Positions 25,084-32,838 of a stretch of 34,390 nt of DNA are shown here, piece by piece. The notes beneath the pieces are model-generated. The model was not told the origin of the DNA, searched no databases, and saw only the letters and a list, made by a program, of their open reading frames with translations. The position numbers and the translations under genes are program-made. Origin of the DNA: Campylobacterales bacterium (GTDB lineage: Bacteria; Campylobacterota; Campylobacteria; Campylobacterales; Hydrogenimonadaceae); assembly GCA_027081015.1 (NCBI GenBank), contig JALWMA010000121.1, forward strand, positions 1 through 34,390. The letters are read 5' to 3'. Each line of letters begins with the position of its first letter. The first letter of the stretch is position 1.

Positions 25084-25233
25084 TCAATCCTTCAGCATAT
25101 CGTTCATCCGCTTCGTATCGGGATTTTCGTTCGGGTCCCGTTTGGGCTTTCTAAGCTCCCAGACAAGTGTCGCGATAAGTCCTGCGGCGATCAGGCCTAT
25201 GGCTGTTATCTTTATCCAAAACTCCTGCGGCAT
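25084..25233 (-). CDS. Small membrane protein, 49 residues
   Basis: A short frame with a consensus AAAAGGAG site 5 bases before its ATG (25231-25233) encodes 49 residues. They begin MPQEFWIKITAIGLIAAGLI, with one hydrophobic segment at about 6-24, and end in a charged tail with KPKRDPNENPDT and KRMNDMLKD. The charge pattern suggests an N-out or N-in single-span anchor. It lies between queA and xth with tight spacing on both sides, so it is probably translated. I do not recognise it; the strong ribosome binding site and operon position are the evidence that it is real. Confidence 0.7.
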   Translation of the reverse strand: MPQEFWIKITAIGLIAAGLIATLVWELRKPKRDPNENPDTKRMNDMLKD

Positions 25234-25256
25234 AGAAACTCCTTTTCTGCATGGGG

Positions 25257-26333
25257 TCACAAAATCAGCATCGCGTCGCCGTAGCTGTAGAAGCGGTAGC
25301 GCTCTTTTATCGCCTCATTATACACTTTTATCGTCGTTTCGAGCCCCAAAAAAGAGGCGACCAGCATAATAAGCGTAGATTTTGGCAGATGGAAGTTCGT
25401 CAGGAGGTGGTCTACCCGTATGGGAGGGTTGCCCGGATGTAAAAAAAGGTCGCACTCTCCCGAGCTTTTTTTCGTGCGCACGTAGTACTCGACGGTTCTT
25501 GTGACCGTGGTACCGATAGCCAGAAGAGGCTTGGGCGACTCTATGAGCCCCGCCGTCGAGGGCGGAATTTCGTAATATTCGCTGTGCATCGGGTGTTCGG
25601 TGATTATCTTCGCCTCTACGGGCTTGAAGGTTCCGGCTCCCACATGGAGCGTGACGGGGGCGGTTTCATGTTTTTCGGCAAGCTGTGCAAAGAGCTCGTC
25701 GCTGAAGTGCAAAGATGCGGTGGGGGCGGCTACAGCACCTTCGCGTTTCGCGAATATGGGCTGGTACATCTCTTCATCAGCTTCGGTATCCTCCCTGCCG
25801 ATGTAGGGAGGAAGAGGCATATGGCCCACTCTCTCGAGATGCGGCAGCAGCTCCTCGAAGGAGATTCGCTTCTTTCCGCTCTCCGAAAAGGTTACGACCC
25901 TGCTTCCGTCGGGGCGGAGCTCTTCGACCCTCGCCGACAACTCACGGTCGAAGAGGAGCTCTGTTCCTACCCTGACCCTGCCCTTTACGAGGACGCTGAA
26001 CCGGTTATTCTCCAGCGGCCTGTTAAGAAGCAGCTCTACCGCTCCGCCGCTCCTTTTTCTGCCGAAAAGCCTCGCTTTTACCACTTTGGTGTCGTTGAAG
26101 AGGACCCCGCAGCCTTCGGGGATGAAAGAGAGTATCTCGCCGAATCTCGCATGGGTCACCCTGCCGCTCTTTCGATCTATGACCATCAGCCTCGCACTCT
26201 CTTTCGGCTCGGCCGGCTCCGTCGCTATCAGCTCGGGCGGGAGAGTGTAGTCGTAGCTTTCGGTCTCGAGGAGCTCTTTCGGAACTCCCTTGCTATTCGG
26301 CACCGTTCTCACCGCTTCCATCTTCGTCATCAT
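25257..26333 (-). CDS. queA: tRNA preQ1(34) S-adenosylmethionine ribosyltransferase-isomerase
   Basis: It transfers ribose from SAM to preQ1 at tRNA position 34, forming epoxyqueuosine in the queuosine pathway. The family landmarks run the length of the protein: SYDYTLPPELIATEP, ARLMVIDRKSG, VLFNDTKVVKARL, MPLPPYIGRED, FAKREGAVAAPTASLHF, VTLHVGAGTFKPV and FHLPKSTLIMLVASFLG. The start is uncertain. The frame opens at 26333 (ATG-ATG), with an ATG at 26321 and GTG at 26303 also in frame; none has a strong ribosome binding site, and homologues suggest starting close to the SYDY motif. All choices overlap the end of tatC. Confidence 0.93.
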   Translation of the reverse strand: MMTKMEAVRTVPNSKGVPKELLETESYDYTLPPELIATEPAEPKESARLMVIDRKSGRVTHARFGEILSFIPEGCGVLFNDTKVVKARLFGRKRSGGAVELLLNRPLENNRFSVLVKGRVRVGTELLFDRELSARVEELRPDGSRVVTFSESGKKRISFEELLPHLERVGHMPLPPYIGREDTEADEEMYQPIFAKREGAVAAPTASLHFSDELFAQLAEKHETAPVTLHVGAGTFKPVEAKIITEHPMHSEYYEIPPSTAGLIESPKPLLAIGTTVTRTVEYYVRTKKSSGECDLFLHPGNPPIRVDHLLTNFHLPKSTLIMLVASFLGLETTIKVYNEAIKERYRFYSYGDAMLIL

Positions 26334-27048
26334 CCGGCGGTCTGTAGGGGTTTACAAGTTTCGCTATGATTATCGATACGCCGTAGAGAACTATCAGCGG
26401 TATCGCCATGAGCAGCTGCGTAACGACGTCCGGCGGCGTAAGAAGTGCCGCCAGTACGAATATGAGGATTATGGCGTATTTGAAGAAGCTCTTCAGAGTA
26501 TTGTCGTCGACGAGCCCCAAAAGGGCCAGGAAAAATGTCAATACCGGAAGTTCGAAGGCTATTCCGAAGCCGATCATGATCTTCGTGAAAAAGCTGACGT
26601 ACTCATTTATCTTCGGCGCCACGGTGACCACCTGCTCGGCGAAGTTTACCAAAAACGCGAATCCGTAGGGAACGACGATGTAGTATGCAAACAGCGCACC
26701 GAGGAAGAACATGCCGGATGCGAAGAAGACGAAGGGCCAGATATATCTCTTTTCGTGCTCGTACAGACCTGGAGCCACGAAGAGCCAGAACTGGTAGAGG
26801 ATGAACGGAAGGGCCATGAGAAAGCCGGCGAACAGCGACACCTTTACGGCTGTGAAGAAGACTTCCGGCACTCCGGTGGCGATCATGTACGAGCTTTCGG
26901 GCAGTACCGTTTTGAGGGGCTCGGTCATCCACTCCAGAATCGGTTCGTAAAAATAGAAGGCCACGAAAAAACAGACTACGAGCGCCGCCAGCGAGTAGGC
27001 GAGCCGCTTTCTGAGCTCCGCTATGTGCGGTTTCAGTTCGTCAAACAT
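26293..27048 (-). CDS. tatC: Sec-independent protein translocase TatC
   Basis: It is the core receptor of the twin-arginine pathway, which exports folded cofactor-bearing proteins. The 251 residues have six membrane segments and the TatC opening MFDELKPHIAELRKRL, with the conserved FELPVLTFFLALLGLV and PPDVVTQLLMAIPLIVLYG regions. The C-terminal tail is acidic (DDDEDGSGENG). The start overlaps tatB by 8 bases and the end overlaps the queA frame. TatA is not in the window. Confidence 0.97.
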   Translation of the reverse strand: MFDELKPHIAELRKRLAYSLAALVVCFFVAFYFYEPILEWMTEPLKTVLPESSYMIATGVPEVFFTAVKVSLFAGFLMALPFILYQFWLFVAPGLYEHEKRYIWPFVFFASGMFFLGALFAYYIVVPYGFAFLVNFAEQVVTVAPKINEYVSFFTKIMIGFGIAFELPVLTFFLALLGLVDDNTLKSFFKYAIILIFVLAALLTPPDVVTQLLMAIPLIVLYGVSIIIAKLVNPYRPPDDDEDGSGENGAE

Positions 27049-27490
27049 TCCTCTCCTTTTGCTTTTCGTCCGGATCTTCTAAATCTTTACTCTTTTTTGC
27101 GCCGCTCTTTTTTGTGAAGGTGACCACCTCCCTTTTCGGCTCGATCTTCTCTTTTATCTCTTCCGCTTCGCTCTCGAGACGATCCTCCGATCTCTTAACC
27201 TCTTCTACCGTCTCTGTCAGCTCGTCGAGCGTGGTGAGGTCGGGCGAAGAGATGCTCTCGAGCTTCGCCGTCGCCTCGTCGAGCTGCTTTTTGTATCTGA
27301 AGGCCTCCTCTTTCAGTTCGCTCACTTTGAGCTCCTCTTCGAGGGTCGTCTTTGCATCGTTTACGGTCCGTTTGATGCTTCTGAAAAACTTTGCTATCTG
27401 CACCATCGCATCGGGGAGTTTGTCCGGTCCCAGAAAGAGGATGGCGATCACTACTATAAAAAATATTTCGCTTAGTCCCATGCCGAACAT
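27041..27490 (-). CDS. tatB: Sec-independent protein translocase TatB
   Basis: The 149 residues have the Tat N-terminal anchor (GLSEIFFIVVIAILFLGPDK LP region), then the amphipathic helix and a long acidic, heptad-rich tail (about 55-140). TatB hands signal peptides from TatC to the pore. The 8-base overlap with tatC is the usual tight arrangement. The ATG has AAAGGAC 6-7 bases upstream. TatA and TatB are hard to separate by sequence; the long coiled-coil tail and the place beside tatC favour TatB. Confidence 0.9.
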   Translation of the reverse strand: MFGMGLSEIFFIVVIAILFLGPDKLPDAMVQIAKFFRSIKRTVNDAKTTLEEELKVSELKEEAFRYKKQLDEATAKLESISSPDLTTLDELTETVEEVKRSEDRLESEAEEIKEKIEPKREVVTFTKKSGAKKSKDLEDPDEKQKERNV

Positions 27491-27592
27491 CGCATGTCCT
27501 TTTGTACTGCTTGAATTTCCTAACCGAATTCTGCTTCATTACTACGGTTTGGCCGCCGTGAGCGACTCGGGCAAAGTCTATCAAAAAAGTGA

Positions 27593-28660
27593 TTAGCCGA
27601 TGATAAAGAGGGCCACCTCGTCGCTTAGCAGATAGTCGCGGTTGAAGTAGCTCCCATCTCTGTAGAGGAGCCTGCTTTCGTTTACAAGAAGCTCCGCCCG
27701 CTCCCTCATCTTCGCGTCCAGAAGCCCGCTATCGACCCCTATACAGCTTCTAAGGCCCAGAAGAATCTGCTCATGCAGCATCTCTTCATCCGAAAGTGTC
27801 TCAAGCTCTTTGAAACGAGGATTTTCCACATAGCGTTCCACCACCCTGTGCGGGGAGTAGCGGACATTTCCGATGCGCCCGACCGCGCCGCTGCCGATCC
27901 CCAGGTACGGCCTGTACTCCCAGTAGCCGAGGTTGTGCCGGCACGGCGAGAGGGCGAAGTTGGAGACTTCGTACTCCATCCATCCGCGCCGCTTCAGCAG
28001 CTCTCGTACCGCTCGTGCCTGCTCTATCGACTCGACACGCACTTCGGGAGAGTTCTGAAAAGGGGTCCCCTCTTCGATAGTGAGCTCGTATGCGCTCAGA
28101 TGGTTTATGGGCAGCTCCAGCGCCCGCCCGATCTCATCTTCGAGACGCTCGACGCTGTCGAGTGCCGTGGCGTAGATCAGGTCGACCGATATGTGTTCGA
28201 AACCTGCTTCGGCGGCCCACTCTACAGCCTTTACGGCGTCATCGGCCCCGTGGGAGCGTCCAAGCAACCGGAGCTTGTCGTCGAAAAAGCTCTGCACGCC
28301 GATACTGATGCGGTTCACCCCGAGATCCCTCATACCCTTCAGCCACATTTTCGTCGCACTGTTGGGATTGGCTTCGCTCGTGATCTCGGCATCTTCGCTC
28401 AGGTACCCTTCAAGTGCCGAGAAAAAGGGTTCGTAGAGCTCAGGTTTGACCGTGGAGGGGGTTCCGCCGCCTATGAAGAGTGTCGTCAGCGAGCCTCTCT
28501 CTATCCCGTATTCGACCAGGTCGTTTCGAAGCTGCTTCACCGCCGCCTCCATGTAGCCGTTTTTGAGCCCCGACTTCTCTACATAGGAGTTGAAGCTGCA
28601 GTAGTGGCACTTGCTGTCGCAAAAGGGTATGTGAAGATAGAGTAGTGTTCCGTTTCTCAT
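27593..28660 (-). CDS. hemW: Radical SAM heme chaperone HemW-like protein
   Basis: The 355 residues begin near MRNGTLLYLHIPFCDSKC and carry the 4Fe-4S radical-SAM motif Cys14-x3-Cys18-x2-Cys21 (CDSKCHYC). The SAM-binding GGGTPS and the following SEANPNSAT and RISIGVQSF segments are as in HemW. This family was formerly called oxygen-independent coproporphyrinogen III oxidase-like, and it now includes heme chaperones. The frame continues far upstream of 28660, but that extension has no family match. The gene is separated from tatB by about 100 bases and points away from nudH. Confidence 0.9.
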   Translation of the reverse strand: MRNGTLLYLHIPFCDSKCHYCSFNSYVEKSGLKNGYMEAAVKQLRNDLVEYGIERGSLTTLFIGGGTPSTVKPELYEPFFSALEGYLSEDAEITSEANPNSATKMWLKGMRDLGVNRISIGVQSFFDDKLRLLGRSHGADDAVKAVEWAAEAGFEHISVDLIYATALDSVERLEDEIGRALELPINHLSAYELTIEEGTPFQNSPEVRVESIEQARAVRELLKRRGWMEYEVSNFALSPCRHNLGYWEYRPYLGIGSGAVGRIGNVRYSPHRVVERYVENPRFKELETLSDEEMLHEQILLGLRSCIGVDSGLLDAKMRERAELLVNESRLLYRDGSYFNRDYLLSDEVALFIIG

Positions 28661-28699
28661 TGATGCTATTTTCTCAGATGGTCTTAATCCGTTTTTTTC

Positions 28700-28705
28700 T
28701 ATAAT
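28700..28705 (+). promoter_or_regulatory. Candidate promoter for the nudH-lysC-hobA-holB-folP-ligA run
   Basis: TATAAT preceded by GTTTTTTTC matches the T-rich -10 context of this phylum. Transcription would begin near 28712 and give a leader of about 75 bases, most of it able to fold. It is the only evident promoter for the long plus-strand run, though internal promoters are possible. Confidence 0.5.
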
Positions 28706-28721
28706 CATACCCAAAAAAAGA

Positions 28722-28769
28722 GCGCGCCGGGCGGAGCTTAGAGTTTGCACTCTTTCGCGGCGGCAGCGC
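28722..28769 (+). promoter_or_regulatory. Structured nudH leader
   Basis: GCGCGCC (28722-28728) pairs with GGC-a-GCGC (28762-28769) with one bulged A. Inside it lies a perfect small hairpin, AGAGT-TTGC-ACTCT (28740-28753). The stem ends 17 bases before the ATG at 28787. It may affect translation of nudH or mRNA stability; it does not resemble a named riboswitch that I know. Confidence 0.4.
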
Positions 28770-28786
28770 CGAAAAGTAACCAGTCT

Positions 28787-29272
28787 ATGAACAATCTTAA
28801 ATCGTCGAAGGAGAAGAGGTACCGGCCAAACGTTGCAGCTATCGTTCTCTCGTCCAAATATCCCGAAAAGGTGGAGTTCTTTATAGCGTCGCGCAGTGAC
28901 ATAAAGGATGCGTGGCAGTTTCCGCAGGGGGGCATCGACAAGGGTGAGACCCCGCGGGAGGCCCTCTTCAGGGAGCTGAAAGAGGAGATAGGTACCGACC
29001 AGGTCGAGGTGGTGGCGGAGTTTCCGGAGTGGGTAAGCTACGACTTTCCGGAGGTGATCGCGAAGAAGATGTACCCGTTCGACGGTCAGCGCCAGAAATA
29101 TTTTCTGGTGCGCCTCAAGCCGGGTGCCAAAATAAACCTCGACACCGAAGAGCCGGAGTTTCTGCACTATACGTTCGTTCCGTACAGCAAGATCTTCGAC
29201 TATATCACATACTTCAAACGGCCCGTATACAAGAGGGTGTTGAACTATTTCAGAAAAAAGGGTTACCTGTAA
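28787..29272 (+). CDS. rppH: RNA pyrophosphohydrolase (Nudix)
   Basis: It is an RppH/NudH-type Nudix hydrolase that removes pyrophosphate from mRNA 5' ends and starts decay; in this group an Ap4A hydrolase role is also known. The 161 residues contain an intact Nudix box, with GGIDKGETPREALFRELKEE at residues 48-67 of the predicted protein. The flanking KDAWQFPQGG and the C-terminal tyrosine-rich tail are typical. The ATG at 28787 is preferred over a longer reading; no strong ribosome binding site is visible, in line with a leader-controlled start. lysC follows after 19 bases. Confidence 0.93.
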   Translation: MNNLKSSKEKRYRPNVAAIVLSSKYPEKVEFFIASRSDIKDAWQFPQGGIDKGETPREALFRELKEEIGTDQVEVVAEFPEWVSYDFPEVIAKKMYPFDGQRQKYFLVRLKPGAKINLDTEEPEFLHYTFVPYSKIFDYITYFKRPVYKRVLNYFRKKGYL

Positions 29273-29291
29273 TGCTTCAAAAGGATAGTCA

Positions 29292-30497
29292 GTGCTGATA
29301 GTACAAAAGTTCGGCGGTACCAGCGTCGGAGATCTCGACCGTATCGCAAACGTTGCAAAGCGTGTAGCGCGTACGAGGGACGAAGGTCATGACGTGATCG
29401 TAGTCGTCTCGGCCATGAGCGGCGAGACCAACAAGCTGATAGAGTATGCCCACTTCTTCTCCAAAACCCCGCAGAGAGAGGCGATGGATCTGCTTCTGAG
29501 CTCCGGGGAGCGTGTGACATCCGCACTCTTGAGCATAGCGTTGAACGAGATGGGGTACAAAGCGGTCGCCATGACGGGGCGTCAGGCCGGTATCTTTACC
29601 GACAAGAGCTACACCTCCGCCAGAATAGACCGTATAGACCCGGCTCCGATGGGCAACGCGATAAAAGAGGGCAGAATCGTGGTCGTGGCCGGATTCCAGG
29701 GGATTGACCCCGACGGCAGGGTAACTACGCTCGGACGGGGCGGAAGCGACCTCACCGCAGTTGCGATAGCCGGTGCGATGGGGGCGGACCTTTGTGAGAT
29801 ATATACCGATGTCGACGGCGTATATACGACCGATCCGCGCATAGAGCCGAAGGCGAAGAAGATGGATCAGATCAGTTACGACGAGATGCTCGAGCTCGCC
29901 TCTCTGGGGGCCAAGGTTCTTCAGAACCGCTCCGTAGAGCTTGCAAAGAAGATGGGTGTAAACCTCGTCACAAGAAGCAGCTTCAACGACAATCCCGGAA
30001 CTTTGATAACGAAGGAAGAGAATATCATGGAAAAACCACTTGTCAGCGGTATCGCACTCGACAAAAACCAGTCACGAGTAAGCCTCAAAGGGGTCGAAGA
30101 CCGTCCCGGTATCGCTTCGGAGATCTTCAACGCACTGGCGGAGGAGTCGGTCAATGTAGACATGATTGTCCAGACCATAGGCGCTGACGGAAAGACAGAG
30201 ATAGACTTTACGGTGCCGCAGAGCGAAATAGAGCGTGTAAAGGGCGTCATGGAGCGCTTCAGAGAGAGTATCGGCGAGATCGAGTATAAAGAGGATGTAG
30301 CGAAAGTATCGATCGTCGGAGTCGGGATGAAGAGCCACAGCGGAGTGGCGGCCAAAGCGTTCACCACAATGGCGAAAGAGAATATAAACATCGAGATGAT
30401 AAGCACGAGCGAGATAAAGATTTCGATGGTGATCGACGAAAAGTATGCCGAGCTGGCCGTGCGTGCGCTGCACGAGGCGTATGAGCTGGACAAGTGA
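29292..30497 (+). CDS. lysC: Aspartate kinase
   Basis: It phosphorylates aspartate, the first step to lysine, threonine, methionine and diaminopimelate for peptidoglycan. The 401 residues begin MLIVQKFGGTSVGDLDRIAN and contain the kinase landmarks VTSALLSIAL, TTLGRGGSDLTAVAIAGAM and DVDGVYTTDPR. From about residue 250 two ACT domains follow (GVEDRPGIASEIFNALAEE and VGVGMKSHSGVAAKAF), which bind feedback effectors. The GTG at 29292 has AAAGGA 7 bases upstream. The gene order nudH-lysC-hobA matches my recollection of Helicobacter pylori. Confidence 0.96.
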   Translation: MLIVQKFGGTSVGDLDRIANVAKRVARTRDEGHDVIVVVSAMSGETNKLIEYAHFFSKTPQREAMDLLLSSGERVTSALLSIALNEMGYKAVAMTGRQAGIFTDKSYTSARIDRIDPAPMGNAIKEGRIVVVAGFQGIDPDGRVTTLGRGGSDLTAVAIAGAMGADLCEIYTDVDGVYTTDPRIEPKAKKMDQISYDEMLELASLGAKVLQNRSVELAKKMGVNLVTRSSFNDNPGTLITKEENIMEKPLVSGIALDKNQSRVSLKGVEDRPGIASEIFNALAEESVNVDMIVQTIGADGKTEIDFTVPQSEIERVKGVMERFRESIGEIEYKEDVAKVSIVGVGMKSHSGVAAKAFTTMAKENINIEMISTSEIKISMVIDEKYAELAVRALHEAYELDK

Positions 30498-30522
30498 GTA
30501 GAGAGAGCGGGAGCGGCAGGAT

Positions 30523-31071
30523 TTGAAAGATCTTCTAAGCTGGACGCTGGAGGCGATCCGCGGCGACGATACGATGATGAGCTGGCTGGAGGAGCGGCGC
30601 TACGAGTGGGCCCCGATCGTCGGAAACGCCATCTCCAAAATCCTGGAAGGGCGGAGCGTCATCGTTGTAACCGACGACAACAGCAGGTGGTTCGAAGAGT
30701 ACCTCGTAAGGCAGATAAACCGCCCTGGCACCAACAGACCGCTTCTGCCCTTCTTCTCCTTCGAGGCCCTCTACCCGTTCGCCTCTTCGATCAGAAAAGA
30801 TCAGGATGTGGATCTGCTCTTCGATATGCTTGCGCTCTCATACCCGCAGGGCTTCTTCTTCTGGTATATAGGCAAAGCAGACCACCCTCTGGCGCGTATC
30901 GCTCTAAGAAGCGACGACTCGCTGCTATGGGTCATGGACGAGGAGGTCGCCAACAGCTTCACCCTCAAGTCGTACGACGAGATGATAGACATCAAACTGC
31001 TTCAGCTCTTCAGGCTTTTCGACAAGACGCTCGGAGCCGCACTCTTCGCCGAAGTGGATGTGGACGGATAG
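30523..31071 (+). CDS. hobA: DnaA initiator-associating protein HobA
   Basis: HobA is a Campylobacterota-specific replication factor. It forms a tetramer that binds domain I of DnaA and promotes its assembly at oriC, like DiaA in E. coli. The 182 residues have the SIS-type alpha/beta layout and the segments RRYEWAPIVGNAISKILEG, VIVVTDDNSRWFEEYLVRQI and LPFFSFEALYPFASSI, which match HobA proteins. The start is a TTG at 30523, behind an AGGA site. Its 3' end meets the holB start within a few bases. The placement between lysC and holB supports the call strongly. Confidence 0.9.
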   Translation: MKDLLSWTLEAIRGDDTMMSWLEERRYEWAPIVGNAISKILEGRSVIVVTDDNSRWFEEYLVRQINRPGTNRPLLPFFSFEALYPFASSIRKDQDVDLLFDMLALSYPQGFFFWYIGKADHPLARIALRSDDSLLWVMDEEVANSFTLKSYDEMIDIKLLQLFRLFDKTLGAALFAEVDVDG

Positions 31072-31072
31072 G

Positions 31073-31684
31073 ATGGATGCTCCCGTATCGAGGATCGTCC
31101 TTACCGAGTCGTTCGAGAGCGTATGCGACGAAATAGCTTCCAGCTTCCCAGACCGTGAGATCCACCGCGTAGATGCGGAGGATTTCCTCATCGAACATGC
31201 GAAAGAGGCGGTTCACAAAGCGACACTGACGAGCGATAGAGAGAAGATCATAATTCTGTCGGCGCTCAGATTCACCCCTATCGCACAGAACAAGCTTCTC
31301 AAAATTGTCGAGGAGCCGCCCCCGAAAACCTCATTCATCTTGATGACGCCCTCCAAATCGGGGCTTCTGCCCACGATCCGCTCCCGCCTGGTGATAGAGA
31401 ACCGTCTCGGGCATAAAGAGCTCGTCGAGAGCGGTGTCGATATAGAGAGATTCGATCTGGCCGCTCTCTACAGGCTTCTGCAGGAGAACAGGCGCACGGA
31501 TGCCAAGAGTATGGCGAGGCTCATAGAGAGCGTAGCCAAAGAGGTGCTTGCGAGCGGGCGCTACAGGGCCGACGAAGAGCTGCTCGATAGCTTTTCGCAG
31601 AGCATTCGGCTGCTCGATATGGGTTCGCCTCCCGCTTTCGTGCTTACAAGAGTCGGACTGAAACTTCTTAAGAGGAGGCGCTGA
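31073..31684 (+). CDS. holB: DNA polymerase III subunit delta-prime, short form
   Basis: It is the stator subunit of the clamp loader. The 203 residues hold the conserved core IILSALRFTPIAQNKLLKIV, EEPPPKTSFILMTPSKSGLL and PTIRSRL, the last corresponding to the SRC motif of RFC-like proteins. The N-terminal P-loop region of typical delta-prime is missing: the protein begins directly with a short stretch before the DREKIIIL strand. Helicobacter HolB is likewise short. The ATG at 31073 follows the hobA stop directly; an in-frame ATG at 31058 inside hobA is possible. folP overlaps its end (ATGA). Confidence 0.85.
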   Translation: MDAPVSRIVLTESFESVCDEIASSFPDREIHRVDAEDFLIEHAKEAVHKATLTSDREKIIILSALRFTPIAQNKLLKIVEEPPPKTSFILMTPSKSGLLPTIRSRLVIENRLGHKELVESGVDIERFDLAALYRLLQENRRTDAKSMARLIESVAKEVLASGRYRADEELLDSFSQSIRLLDMGSPPAFVLTRVGLKLLKRRR

Positions 31685-32834
31685 TGGAGATATACAGAGT
31701 TGACGCTCCGGCCGATGCCGCGGCACTTTTAAAGAGGCTCGGGTGCGACAGGGGCGGCGTCTCGATCATGGCCAAAAAGATGGAGACGATGCTCTTTGCC
31801 GTGCGCGGTCTCTCCTGCGGGGCGGCGAACATTCTGAAGCAGGACGCTATCAGTGTCGGTGCGGACCTGGCGCTTCCAAAGGGTGCTGTAAGCTGCGACC
31901 GCGAGAGTTACGACGCCCTCTTGATGGGGACGCGCAGGCAGATAGAGGCGCTGATAGAGAGAGAGAAGGTTCAGCCGCTCGGCCTGAAGAGGCTGGCGGA
32001 GTCGCTGACGGGCTTCATGCGCACCCGGCACAAGGAGCTGCGGATCATGGGTGTAATAAACGCGAACGACGACAGCTTCTACCCGGCCAGCCGCTTCAGG
32101 GAGTCGGCGGCCGTAGCGGCTATCTGGAAGCAGGTGCAGGATGGTGCCGACATCATCGACATAGGCGCTGTCTCTTCGCGCCCCGGAAGCGAACCGGTAC
32201 CGGCCGACGAGGAGCTTTTGCGGATTGTTCCGATCGTAGATGCGATAAAGCGCGAAGGGCTTCTGTCGCGCGTGAAATTCAGCATCGACTCATATACGCC
32301 TGAGGTCGTGGCGTATGCGCTCGAGAACGGTTTTGAGATAGTCAACGACATAACCGGTCTCGGTGACGAAAGCGTTGGGGTGCTTGCCAAAGAGTTCGGA
32401 GCGAAGCTGGTTATAATGCATATGCAGGGAACCCCCCTTACGATGCAGCAGAACCCGACATACGAAAACGTCGTTCTCGATGTGGACCGATTTTTCGAAG
32501 AGAGGATAGAGAGGGCGCTGGCACTGGGGCTCGACGAGAGGGAGCTGATTCTCGATGTCGGTATCGGTTTCGGAAAGAGGCTCGAGCACAACCTGATGCT
32601 GCTCAAAAATCTCGAGCACTTCGGCAGGTTCGGCTGCGAGCTTATGATAGGTGCGAGCCGGAAGTCGATGATAGACAGGATATCGCCCTCTCCGGTGGAG
32701 AAGCGGCTTCCGGGGACCATCGCCCTGCACCTGCAGGCTGTCAGACGCGGTGCGCAGATAGTGCGGTGTCATGACGTCGCCGAACATAGACAGGCATTGG
32801 CGGTCTATGAGGCTGTAGAGAGAGGAGAGACTCT

Positions 32835-32838
<4 letters not shown>
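31684..32838 (+). CDS. folP: Dihydropteroate synthase with N-terminal extension
   Basis: It joins p-aminobenzoate to hydroxymethyl-dihydropterin diphosphate in folate synthesis. The catalytic TIM barrel spans about residues 118-375: MGVINANDDSFYPASRF, DGADIIDIGAVSSRPGSEPV, FSIDSYTPEVV, IVNDITGLG, VIMHMQGTP, LILDVGIGFGK and MIGASRKSMI. The sequence differs from the textbook form (NANDDSFYPAS instead of NVTPDSFSDGG), as is usual in this phylum. Before the barrel lie about 115 residues that most DHPS proteins lack. Helicobacter FolP is similarly long. The ATG overlaps the holB stop, and a lipoprotein gene starts 4 bases before the folP end. Confidence 0.93.

Noticed and set aside
28661-29167. 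N-terminal extension of hemW to 29167
   Set aside because: The extension overlaps the rppH gene on the other strand and carries no radical SAM features; the ATG at 28658-28660 gives the normal N-terminus.
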